Source: Begonia masoniana (lineage: Eukaryota; Streptophyta; Magnoliopsida; Cucurbitales; Begoniaceae). Taken from it: 64,000 nt of DNA. A model generated the notes under the pieces. The model saw only the letters and a program-made list of their open reading frames with translations. It was not told where the DNA came from and searched no databases. Location of the stretch: positions 43,105,869-43,169,868 of the forward strand of contig CM039503.1 of the NCBI GenBank assembly GCA_022432975.1, given 5' to 3'. A program made the translations under genes and the position numbers. Below, in pieces: positions 53,511 through 64,000 of the stretch. Position 1 is the first letter of the stretch. Each line of letters begins with the position of its first letter.

Positions 53511-56500
53511 GCAGAAAAAACTAGAGAAAGAGAGAGTAGAGAAGACGCAGGTAGGGTTTTATGCAGAAACAAAAAGGTGAAGAGAAAGATAGAAAGAGAC
53601 AAATAGATAAACAAGAATTAGAATCGTCATTTTTCTGACATTAATGAGCTTTGTTTGGAAGATTTGGAGCTTCCTCAAAGACCACTTCTTTAGCCGGCTA
53701 TGGAAAGTGGATCTTCTGGTTTTGTAGGGTTTCTTGAAGAAGGGCTTCGTTTTATTTGTTTAAAGAAGAAGATACTAATTGTAGGAAGCTGTAAAAGATT
53801 TTCTAAGTTAGAAGTAAATGAGAGATTCATTTCTCAAAGAAAACTGTGAAACTAGCTGAGTCCAAGTGTTTTTTGGGCACAGTGCAGTCCTACCTTACCT
53901 AGTTCACGTGACATGTCACTTATTAAGTTATAACACTTCATCTTTTCCATGTGATTACCATTCTCTCTCACCATTAACACAGATAGGCTTTATAATTTAC
54001 TTTGGAATTTATTAAGAACTAGATTAAATAAAATCAAAACGTGTATAGTTGGAGTAACGTGACTCGTATTGATTGATCTGAAAAACTCGCAGTGCGATAC
54101 ATGTAGCGAAATCAACAAATAAAATCTAAACGAACAACCAATGTTATTCTAATTTGGAATGATGTTTAAAGTAAGGTAAGCATGGATTTATTTGGATTCA
54201 TGGGTGTGGTCCTTTTTATAAATTGAGAGCAGTTTAAAAAGGGAATAATACGATAGGAACACTCGCATCATTAAATTAATAACTAAGTATAATTCTGGGT
54301 TTTGAAAATTTGAGTTTGTCTTCAAGCAACGCAGTTGAAACTTTCTATGTCTTTTAATAAATAAATAGATTATAGATGAGTATAATAGTTTTACTAATTT
54401 TTTTAGTGTTTAAAACTAGGGTTGGCCGTCTGTATATAGCTAGTGTGATGAAGAATAAATAGAATTCTTTCGAAATGGTTATTTTGAAGATGTGGGCCGG
54501 AGATCCACTATGTACAGAGCTGGGGTAGCTATGGCCCTTACTGTTCCTGTAACATTTGATACACTTAAATTGGCCTGGATTAAACCTTAGGTCCAACACT
54601 TACATCTAGATAATGAATAAAAGTAAAGTATTGTGACATAATTAACTTCATAATATACCCAATACGTAACAAACTAAACTGAAAAATTTTATATTCTAAA
54701 GAGAGTTATATTTCACCTGCAAATAACTCTCAATGAATGAACGATAAGAAAAATAAGAATAATCGTCGAACCAATCCTACATCGGCTGTTGAGGACCTCC
54801 CTAACTAAAATTTGAGATAAAAAAATCATTTGGGGTGAATCGACTAAATTCAGTGGAGGTAAAGTTTGACATTCAACGTAAATATTTTGAAAGAATATCT
54901 GAGCATTCTATGTATAAAACATTTAATAAAAAAATTAATAGAAAACAAACAATTGGACAAGTGTCTAACCCTTTCATTATAATATGGTACATAAATAAAA
55001 TAGAATTCTACTGTAAAAAAAAAAAAAAAAAAACTCAGTGAAAATGGAGCCAATCGAACTCCGAGCACACCTGTCATAAGCATAAATAATAATAACAACG
55101 ATACAAGGTTTTGTGCCCAGAGAAATAACACATACATCTTACTACTCTAGTTATTAACAAAGAAACACATCCTCCAACAGCCGAATGTGCTTAGCAAAAA
55201 CAGGACCTAACATGAGTTGATCAAACTTTGTTCACGCAGCAAAGATGATCGATAAATTTAAAAGTGCATGCTCAAATAACATGTCCAGTGAAAATATATA
55301 TAATATGAAAAGTCGACTATCTATAAAATAGACACGTCATTTTATATGTCAACACGTCTTAAAATAAATTTTAAGAAACTATGAAAAGTCATATATAAAA
55401 TTAATTCTCAAACTGGAGCTATACTGCTAGAACATGAGAACCTAAGAAGTCCATAGATATATTTTAACTCTTGGTACATATGATTAAATGTCACCATTAG
55501 TATTAGTGTAGAACTATTATTTTCATAAAATATTTATATTTTTAGGGTAAATACGATCTAAGAACAAATGGTTCAAAAGCCCAATTTAACCCAAAAAAGT
55601 GAACCCGAGCCACGGCTTGGCTCAACTCGATTTTCCCCATAAAATATGTCATCAGACTATTCTAACTAATTTTAACATATAACCATGAATTGCCATCTAA
55701 TACTTATCCATGAATCAAAATTTTTAAATCTAAAAGCTTTATCTTGCACCAAAAACACCTAAGACCAATTAACAGATGCTAGAAAAAATTTTGGATTCAA
55801 CGAACCTACAAACATCGCTACCTCAAGGACGACGATAACCTCAATATTCTTGATTAAATCCAAGTGTGAACTTTCCAAAATCAAGCTTTGCCTCTTAAAC
55901 ATACAAATTTTTATATTAACTTTTGAAAGAAAACTATTAAACTTCTCTTACGTTCAAGAATTGTATGTTTTGCTTTCTGATCACCATTTTTAAAGCGTAA
56001 TTAGATGTTGGTTCACCAAGCTTTCACACCACAAAAGATGTCGGTTACTTTTTTGAATCTAAGGCAAATTTAAGTTAAATTCCAACTTTCTAACGAAATA
56101 TGATAAAAAAAAATTAAGTACGTCGACTTACCCTTTGACTATGATGTACACATTCGCATTCGAGCTATCGATCTACAAGTTCACCCATAGAAATTTCTCT
56201 AAATTCACTCTCTCTCTAAATGATTACTAACACTTTGGTCATAAGAAAAAAAAATAGATCAAGACTCTAAACATTAGCGTAAATATGCCTAAAATCTTGG
56301 CCGACAAGCTGGAGATCTCATTAGAATATTCCTATTGTAAATGTGCCTAAAAAATATAGTTGAAAGACCAACCCAATAGTCGAAAGTCAGTGGATCAGAT
56401 CTTAGAGCATCATTTTTTATCTGAGAAAAATTTGGTAAACCGGAATGAATAGTCCAAAGTCAGCGGGTCAGATTCCGGACCATCATTGGGTCAAGTCCAT

Positions 56501-58410
56501 TGCCGAGAATAAAGTAGTATAAAGTATTTTAAGATAAAATTTGAAAACAAAGGTGTGAATTTTGTTGAAAAGGAGATAATAATGTATTATTATCATCACC
56601 TAATAACAAGATTTTCAAAATAATAACTAAAAGAAAAAAGATCTAACAATCACATTCTCGTAAGAACGTGGGCAATATTAAGTAGGAGAAAGAAAGGTGG
56701 TACTTGCAAATCTACACAGACTCTTTAGCAGATGATAATAATGCAAAACAGAGACACCCATGTGGGCTGAAAAAGTAAAAATTTACACGGAATTTAGCAA
56801 ATGGCATTAGGGTTAATATGATGTTGATGTTCACCCACTTGTCTTTCCTTTATCCCATACTTCTTCCCCTACTTACTTTCACCAAAATAACCTCTTTTAC
56901 AGTCTCTCTTCCATTCTCTTTGTCCACTCTTTATTTCTTTTCCTCTTTTTTACAAATTGATTTGATCATTGTGATGGAGATACGTATGTATGCATATATG
57001 CATTTGGGGAGTAAGAAAATTTAAAGGGGAGGGGAATTCAATTTCTTTACCCAAATCGTTGCAGGTCTAACATTATATGTCCTTTGGCCTAATTTTATGG
57101 TGCGTTTTGTCTTTGGCAAAGTGGGTATCTCAAACTTTACAAGAAGATGACATTGTATGGGTCTATCCCATGCTCTTGTTCATTCTTTTTCTTTTTCCTA
57201 TTTATGTGCACTCTTATCTAGTTTCAACAAAATTATATCTTTTATGCGTAGATTTCTGTGATGAGATAGCAGACTGTTTATGCTTTATATTTTTTTGTGG
57301 AATTTTTCGGTACTTCCAGTGCAATATTGTTTGTTTTGGGTAGGATCTCGCACAAATTTATTCTTGAAGTTTGCTCAAGACGCGTTGTACTAAGCAAGAA
57401 ATTAAATTCTACTAATAAATTACTCAATTTTCACTCTCTCAAGTGATATGAGATTGTACACTCCCACTAGTATGAGCTGGACCTTCACAATTAATAAAAT
57501 TTTGAGTCGTTCTTACCTTCATAAGACAAGCTGCCACAATTTTGACCTCAAACTGAATTAAATAGCTAACTTAGCTCGACATAGCACATAAACCTAGAAC
57601 TATTAAGAAAGCATCGTCTTAGTCGAAGGAGTTGATCAATGCCAATACCTTCCGGATTGCCTAACTTTTATCGTCATAATATCATTAATCATACACTAAA
57701 TAATATGTCATTGGATGAGGAGTATTAATGACAACTTCTATGTATGGTTGTGAATGAGACATTCATTAGATTTTGACGTCGACCTTCACCTAAATTATAT
57801 GGCAGTAATTACAATTATTCAGACGTTGAATCAAAGATTCGATGAGAGTAATTAATCAACACAAGTATGATGGCTATGCAAAATTGAATATAGAGCAGGT
57901 TTTAGTAAGTATTGCTGTTGGGAAAGAGAGTTAAAGGTCTGTCACAGTTTCTTTCTTGGAGAAACTAAAACATTTCTTTCCATTTAAAGAAAACCCATCA
58001 TTCCAATTGACCCCCAAACATTGTCGGGAACATGCAAACAATCAGGTTTTGGGGAATTTGATGACCCACCAATTATCTTTCAAATGGAAACCCTAATAAT
58101 GCCTTCTCTCAGTTTATATTTGTTTTCACAGACATCAATGGCATCGATTTGTTTATATCTTGCCCATCTATTTTCGCAATGCATCCTCGTTTCTTTTGTC
58201 TTTTCTTCTGTACTTAGTTTCATCTGGCTTTTCCTTTTTACTGCTAATTCAATTGCATTCATTATCTTTGTTGGCCTACTACGAGATTTTTCCATCATAG
58301 TGTTACTTTTTGTTTCTTTTACTTTCATCTCACTCTATAGTTTCGTTAATAGTTGACACTGTTTATACCCAATTTAAGATTTCACTAGACCTAAACCCAT
58401 GACATGCTTA
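53511..58410. other. AT-rich intergenic DNA upstream of the zinc-finger gene
   Basis: About 4.9 kb with no convincing gene on either strand. The nearest 400 bp should be promoter and leader of the gene at 52998-53510. Short hydrophobic frames at 56818-57343 and 58021-58356 look like translated T-rich DNA. An inverted pair (catcggctgttgagga near 54781 / cctccaacagccgaatg near 55169) may bound a small element of about 0.4 kb. A diverged direct repeat with aatagtcSaaagtcag is at about 56378 and 56446. Confidence 0.55.
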
Positions 58411-58563
58411 AAAGATTAAGGGTTTTTTTTTTAAAAAACCCTAAAGTAAGGGTTGACAGTGGAAAAACCCTTAAAAAACACTGTTCATCGAGAAAAACCT
58501 CGATGTATTGAAAACATTCAATTTAAACCTGGCATGGGGGGTGAGGAGTACGTACTCGGTTAC

Positions 58564-58599
58564 CGAGTACGGCCGGTCCAGCTGGACCGGCCGTACTCG
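58564..58599. repeat. Perfect 36-bp palindrome in the left arm of the Mutator-like element
   Basis: Arms of 18 bp meet at ccagctgg, with outer part cgagtacggccggt. The right arm (about 60223-60262) has a slightly altered copy. Two more hairpins follow at about 58631-58676 and 58677-58707. Confidence 0.92.
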
Positions 58600-58795
58600 A
58601 CTCGTTTTGTAAAATTTTTTCAAAGATTGATGGCCGAGTACGGCCCCATAGGAGGACCATGCGTCCTCCTATGGGCAAAAACCCGTGACTTTGTCACGGG
58701 TTTTTGTCCTCTAGCGCTGAGTACGGCCCCATAGGAGGATCATGCGTACTCTCCCTCGGCGAGTACGTACTCTCCATCGGCGAGTACGTACTCTC

Positions 58796-58808
58796 CCTCC
58801 CTATATAA
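58796..58808 (+). promoter_or_regulatory. TATA box in left arm, facing inward
   Basis: ccctatataaatc follows a run of gcgagtacgtactctcc repeats. The right arm has the mirror copy at about 60028-60040 on the minus strand. Downstream ccacttccaggtacatac (about 58923-58941) reads like the end of a leader exon with a splice donor. Confidence 0.6.
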
Positions 58809-59311
58809 ATCTCACCCTCGCTATTTTGAAATCACACCTCTACTCTCCCATTCATCTCTCGCGATTCTCTTCCTCTCTTCATTCCACTTATATTTCTATT
58901 CCCTTCTAATATTATTTTTCTCCACTTCCAGGTACATACATTATTTTTTTTATTGTTTATATGAATCTTTTTATTATTTATATAACAAATGTCGAAAAAT
59001 GTATGCATTATATTTTTGTTGTTTATATATATATTTTTATTATTTATATCACAAATGTGAAAGTATAAATATTTTAATTTAAGATTATCTATTTAAATAA
59101 TTTCGAATAATTCTAATACTTTTTTAATACTTTTAAATATTTCAAATGTTTATTTATTTAAATAATAAATATTTGTAATATTTTTTTTTCAATTATCGAT
59201 TTTTTCAATTATCGATAATTTTTTTTTCGTTTAGCGTAGTCTACATAGTTTAACTTTAAAAACTAAATTTTATTTTATCGCATGTCTGACCTGTAAATGC
59301 ATTGATCCCGT

Positions 59312-59512
59312 TTAGGCCCCAAATAAGCGAACTATTCTCTCGCATGTCTCACCTGTAAATGCATTGATCCCGTTTAGGCCGATGTTCTCCAGCATCTCTT
59401 TGATGCTCAACGACTCCCAACCGTTAAAGTTTACATGTATGCAAAAGTTTAGTGAGCGTTTTCGCAGATCTTGCTCAAACTTTCTTTGGCAATCTTGGGA
59501 CAAAAAATCCAT
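59312..59512 (-). CDS. Possible captured exon in the Mutator-like element, 66 codons
   Basis: It starts MDFLSQDCQRKFEQDLRK and continues with HVNFNGWESLSIKEMLENIG. The frame contains a donor-like site (acaggtgaga) near 59350, and a partial duplicate of its end lies at 59279-59320. A 3' splice site (tttgacag, about 59533) precedes the ATG. The inward promoter in the right arm would transcribe this strand. I do not recognise the protein family. It may be a captured host-gene piece or a remnant of the transposon's own second gene. Confidence 0.4.
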   Translation of the reverse strand: MDFLSQDCQRKFEQDLRKRSLNFCIHVNFNGWESLSIKEMLENIGLNGINAFTGETCERIVRLFGA

Positions 59513-60416
59513 GGTAAGGTACTGTCAAATTCACGTAAAAATAAAATTTAGTTTTTAAAGTTAAACTGTGTAGACATGCTGAGAAAATAAAATTTAGTTT
59601 TTAAAGTTAAACTGTGTAGACTACGCTAAACGAAAAAAAAATTATCGATAATTGAAAAAAAATATTACGAATATTTATTATTTAAATAAATAAACATTTG
59701 AAATATTTAAAAGTATTAAAAAAGTATTAGAATTATTCGAAATTATTTAAATAAATAATCTTAAATTAAAATATTTATACTTTCACATTCGTAATATAAA
59801 TAATAAAAATATATATATAAACAACAAAAATATAATGCATACATTTTTTGACATTTGTGATATAAATAATAAAAAGATTCATATAAACAATAAAAAAAAT
59901 AATGTATGTACCTGGAAGTGGAGAAAAATAATATTAGAAGGGAAGAGAATATAAGTGGAATGAAGAGAGGGAGAGAATCGTGAGAGATGGGGAGAGGAGA
60001 GGTGTGATTTCAAAATAGCGGGGGTGAGATTTATATAGGGAGGGAGAGTACGTACTCGCCAAGGGAGAGTACGTACTCGCCCTGCTAGAGGGAGGGAGAG
60101 TACGTACTCGCCGAGGGAGAGGACGCATGGTCCTCCTATGGGGCCGTACTCGGTTGTCGAGTACGGCTGGTCCAGCTCGACCAGCCGTACTCGGCCTTCA
60201 ATATTTGCAAAAATTTTACAAAATGAGTCGAGTACGGCCTGTCCAGCTGGACCGGCCGTACTCGGTAACCGAGTACGTACTCCTCACCCCCCTGCCAGGT
60301 TTAAATTGAATGTTTTCAATACATCGAGGTTTTTCTCGATGAACAGTGTTTGTTAAGGGTTTTTCCACTGCCAACCCTTACTTTAGGGTTTTTTTTGAAA
60401 AAAACCCAAAGATTAA

Positions 60417-60706
60417 ATGCTGTGCAACCTAGAAACAACGTGCTAAAAGTGCTAAAAGTTGTGCAACCTCACAACGTGCTAAAAGTTAAACTTTGAAACT
60501 GTTAGTGGAAGCTGTAGAACCAGAAAGAGGAGGAGGAAAAGAAGAGATGGAGACGAAAAAGAAATGACGGCAGTGAAAATTGAGTATCTGTTGTTGAGTT
60601 TCCCCAAGTGCAGAGTGTTTTTGTATACATCAAGAAACAACAATAAATGAATGAAAAGATTGTAACTGAACTATGAATCTAACTAGAAATGAACAGTATG
60701 CTAATA
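60417..60706 (-). other. 3' flank of the second copia element, probably LTR remnant
   Basis: Directly downstream of the copia pol stop come a purine tract (gcgggggga, about 60707-60715) and TATTAGCATACTG, where a copia LTR would begin with TG. A repeated word gcaacct...aacgtgctaaaagt lies at 60424-60486. LTR end and TSD not found. Confidence 0.45.
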
Positions 60707-60717
60707 TCCCCCCGCAA

Positions 60718-63700
60718 GATCACGGGCGTAGGCCGAAGATCTTGGATAAGAAGAGGTTGAACGTTGTTGGTGGTAGGGGCTTAGTGAGTGCATCAGTCAG
60801 TTGGGTATCCGACGGAGTAAATTTGACCAATAGCTGCTTTTGAAGTACTTTTTCCAAGACGAAGTGGAAGTCAATATCCACATGTTTGGATTTGGAGTGC
60901 AATACTGGGTTTGAAGCGAGATAAGTTGCACTCATGTTATCGCATAGAATGAGACGTAATACAGGAGAGAGAATACATAATTCCTTGAGTAGCGACTGTA
61001 GCCATAGGACTTCAGCCGCACCATTTGCAATGCTGCGATACTCTGATTCCGTGCTGGAGCGGGAGACAACTTTCTGTTTGGTGGAAGACTAAAAGATGAT
61101 GTTCTTGCTGAGAAAAACACAGAAATCACTGATGTTTTTGCGATTATCGGGACAAGAGGCCCAGTCAACATCCGTATAGCACGTCAAGTCAAGAGAGACA
61201 AACTATGTGAAGAAGATGCTGAGAGAGGGAGTACCTTTGAGATATCGCAGAATTCTCTTGGCTGCTTGCTAGTGGGTGTCGATGGTGCATGCATGAATTG
61301 GGAGACCTTATTGACGGTAAAGGCAATATCAGGTCTCGTAAGGCAGCAATACTGGAAGCCCCCAACTATGCTTCGGTATAGAAAACCATCACGGAGAGGG
61401 GTCCTTGAGTGTATAGATAATACGGGACCAGCCACCGTCGGAGTGGGAACTGGTTTGCAAGACTCCATATTTGCCCTATGAAGTAACTCAGATATATATT
61501 GTGACTGAGAAAGAGTCATACCTGTAGATGTCTGAGTGACTGAGATACTGAGAAAGTATGATAATGGGTCAAGGTCACGGACTTTAAACTGATAATGTAT
61601 ATATGTCAACAGCTAGTCTAATAAGGGAGCATAATACCCTGTCAAAATAAGGTTATCAACAAACACCAGCATAATAAGAATGGATGACGATGTACGATGG
61701 ATAAAGAGGGAGGAGTCGGACTTCGATACTGAGAACCCCCACTTAGTCAATGCAATGTCTAACTTGGTGTACCATGCTTTTGGAGATTATTTGAGACCAT
61801 AAAGGGCTTTATGTAGGAAACATACAACCGACGGCAAAGCTGAGTCAATAAAGCCGGGAGGTTGTTGCATGTAAACTTTCTCGATCAAATCTCCATGTAG
61901 GAAATCATTGCTGATATCAAGCTGTCGGATAATCCGATGAGAGGAGACCGCTAAGGAGAGTACAGTGCGAACTGAAGTTGGTTTGACCACTGAGCAGAAA
62001 GTATCATCATAATTAATACCTTCTATCTGGTTATAACCTTTGGCTATGAGACGAGCCTTATACCGAGAAACTATGCCATCAGAGTTTAACTTAGTCTTAA
62101 AAACCCACTTGCAGCCTATTAATTTTGCATTGCTCGGAAGAGGAACTAATGACCAAGTGTTGGTTTCTATGAGTGCAGAGATTTCCTCTTTCATGGCAGT
62201 GAGCCAGTGAGGACATTAAGTAGCTTGGTAGAAGGTTTTTAGTTCAAATGTAGGCTCAATGAGAAGAGCCTTTGGCTTAAACACACCTTCTTTGGCCCTA
62301 GTCGTCATAGGATGGGTGTTTTGGATAGGTGGGTTGGGCAATTGGGATGGGATGGTGTCAAGGAGTGTATATGGAGTTAAGGTGGTGATGGTGTGAGGAG
62401 GGGAGGAAGGACTGGGTACACAATGGTAGGGGTGGGCACGAGCCGGTTCGGTCTGGTCCCGAGCCCGGACCGAACCAGACCAAACAGTTTTGGGATTTTA
62501 ATCCCAAAATTTGGACCGGTCCGGTGCGGGACCGGGACCAAACCTGGACCACACCGGAAATTTCGATCCCAATTCCGCCCGGCGCCATTTTTTTTTTTTT
62601 TTAAACAGAAAAACTTATGAAAAACAAAAAATCTTTTTTCGTAAACTACCGAGAGCATCAGTAAAAACATGGGAGTGAGTAAAATCTTTTTTCGTAAACT
62701 ACCGAGAGCATCAGTAATCTTTTTTCGTAAACGAAAAATCTTTTTTCTAGTGTTTTTTCCACAGTAGAAAAAACATGAATAGAAACGAAATTAAAAATAA
62801 AAAAAAAAAATAGTGCCTGAGAAGAAGAAGAACACGATCCAAATAAAAATTAAGCTTTAATCAGTAAACTACCGAGAGCATCGCCGACGCGAAAATGAGT
62901 GGATTGAGCCCATTCATTGAGAGCCTGGGAGTGAGAGGAGGAGGGGATTGCCCATGTGCAGACTTTCCGCCTACGATGATTTCTTTGCCTTCTGAAAACC
63001 CTATGCAGAAGAAGAGAAGGAATCGACGGAATCGACGCTTATAGACGGAAACAAACTGCCTTCTTACAGACGGAATCGACGCTTCTCGTCTCACAGCCAT
63101 TGTCACCGGTCTGCTTCTTTCTCTCTCCTCTTTTTTCTTCCATTTTCAACCTCCTCTTTCTCTCTTCCAAGATTGAAATGACAAGAGCAAACATCAAGAG
63201 TTCCGTCCAGTCCCGGTTCTTCGGGATTTGAGGCCCTGGACCGAGGACTGGACCGAAGGTCCTCGGTTCTATTGGACTTGGACCGAAGACCGAACCGCGG
63301 TCCATCAAATATGGACCTAACTTGGACCGAACCCAGCGGTCCAGACTGGTTCCTGGTCCACGGTCCGGTCTTGCCCACCCCTACACAATGGGCTGTATGG
63401 GTGGGTGAAAATAAAGGTATAAGTGGAAGGGGAGTAGTTGGAGGAGTTGGATTTGTAGTAGAGTGAGGGCAAGGTATGTGAGGAATTTTAAGTGTGAAGG
63501 GAGAGGCAGAGGGTTGGGAGACAGGTTGTTGGTAAAAAGAAAATAGGAATTGAGACTCCATGAATGTGACATGACGAGAGATATATAGTTTATGGGAGAT
63601 AGGATTGAGACACATAAATTCTTTGTAGTGGAGATTGGAACCTAGGAAGACACATGGAAGAGATCGAGGTTGGATTTTGTGTTGATTGAAAGGCCGAAGA

Positions 63701-64000
63701 AGGGGAAAGCAGAGACAACCAAAAAACACAAAGAGAGGAATAATCTGGAATTTTTTGGAACAAGCATTCAAAGGGTGACTTGTGATGGAGGACAGGAGTG
63801 GGTGGTAAATTTATCCAGGGGGCAGCTACGGTAAAGGCATAAGTCCAGAAATGATGAGGGACTGAGGAGTGAAAGAGTAGAGCGAGGTCGGTTTCAACAA
63901 CATGCCGATTTTTTTGTTCTACTCTACCATCTTGATTTGGTGTATAGGCGCGATGCTGAATGTCTAAAGATTGAAATAGAAGGGTGAGAGACTGGAATTC
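60718..64000 (-). pseudogene. Ty1/copia pol: integrase, reverse transcriptase, RNase H (decayed, runs off the window)
   Basis: Read from the window end leftwards: integrase core (GRVEQKNRHVVET keeps the catalytic Glu; 63775-64000), integrase C-terminal part (LPCVFLGSNLHYKEF; about 63600-63771), a Pro/Ser/Thr-rich linker split by a hAT-type element (62427-63383), reverse transcriptase (61787-62194: GCKWVFKTKLNSDG, RYKARLIAKGYNQ, LDISNDFLHGDL), then its second half with FVDN at 61652-61663 where YVDD is usual. Next come YRSIVGGFQYCCLTRPDIAF (61184-61609) and RNase H (STESEYRS; SKHVDIDFHFV; 60720-61171). Ends at ...SKIFGLRP followed by a stop. Many stops and frameshifts. Gag and protease lie outside the window. 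Confidence 0.92.
62427..63383. mobile_element. Non-autonomous hAT-type element in the copia pol, 957 bp, TSD cacaatgg
   Basis: Perfect 8-bp TSD at 62419-62426 and 63384-63391. Inverted ends taggggtgggca. The subterminal parts are rich in ggaccgg and cggtcc words. The interior has three copies of a gtaaactaccgagagcatc segment. No coding region. Same type as 50220-51141. Confidence 0.92.

Larger units (their letters stand above)
58420..60407. mobile_element. Mutator-like element with long inverted repeats, TSD aaagattaa
   Basis: A perfect 9-bp TSD at 58411-58419 and 60408-60416 is diagnostic of Mutator-like elements. Terminal inverted repeats of about 0.85 kb (58420-59275 and about 59537-60407) start gggtttttt. 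Both arms contain GAGTACGTACTC palindromes and an inward-facing TATA box followed by a CT-rich leader with an AGGTAC donor-like site. The 260-bp centre is unique and may be a captured exon. No transposase, so non-autonomous; the layout is Pack-MULE-like. It lies in the 3' flank of a copia pol. Confidence 0.9.

Noticed and set aside
56818..57343. Two hydrophobic frames resembling membrane proteins
   Set aside because: T-rich intergenic DNA; no conserved motif, no start context.
58021..58356. 111-codon hydrophobic frame
   Set aside because: Starts at TTG rather than ATG, T-rich composition, no family.

Overview
The window comes from a plant nuclear genome, most likely a dicot. The evidence is: Ty3/gypsy and Ty1/copia retrotransposons with plant-type primer-binding sites matching the 3' end of initiator-Met tRNA, hAT and Mutator-like DNA transposons, a plant-specific QALGGH/EAR zinc-finger gene, and a fragment of an EDGP/basic 7S globulin-type gene. 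The species cannot be named from sequence alone. Almost everything is transposable element, much of it inserted into other elements, and most boundaries can be proved from target-site duplications (TSDs).

Layout. (1) 1-3657: a minus-strand LTR, cut by the window edge, carrying a 69-bp satellite. (2) 3658-24982: the 3' part of an old, broken chromovirus-type gypsy element (pol and 3' LTR). It was split by a gag-only LTR retrotransposon, element A (6436-17322, TSD caatg), and its own 3' LTR was split by a solo LTR (19746-24556). (3) 24983-40213: a decayed hAT transposon whose 5' leader is split by a second gag-only retrotransposon, element B (minus strand, 25838-38208), and whose coding region is cut at 40213 by a solo LTR (40214-41916, TSD catat). 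Another solo LTR follows (41951-43190, TSD tgctc). (4) 43265-49223: a copia remnant (5' LTR, primer site, gag start) split at its gag ATG by a solo LTR (43563-48964, TSD cattt), which itself holds another solo LTR (46126-48512, TSD cagga). (5) 49224-51149: an EDGP-like pseudogene with a (AGGGGGG)n minisatellite just behind its signal peptide and a hAT-type non-autonomous element 15 bp upstream of its ATG. (6) 51150-58410: low-copy, AT-rich DNA containing the only intact host gene, a TAC1/SUPERMAN-like C2H2 factor (52998-53510, minus). (7) 58411-60416: a Mutator-like element with about 0.85-kb terminal inverted repeats, a 9-bp TSD and a possible captured exon. (8) 60417-64000: a decayed copia pol (minus) with a nested hAT-type element.

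Main pattern. Seven LTR copies from several families share a small box: a consensus 5' splice site (CAGGTAAGT), then a GCC-loop-GGC hairpin, then CTACAYC. The same LTRs contain very long, family-specific tandem arrays (69, 24, 17, 95, 67/94 bp, ATT, TG). Elements A and B have no pol and encode a Gag that lacks the capsid but keeps an N-terminal helix and a zinc knuckle. Both also show a possible 60-70 nt intron between primer site and gag ATG. These two families and their satellite-forming LTRs are the best candidates for something under-described here.
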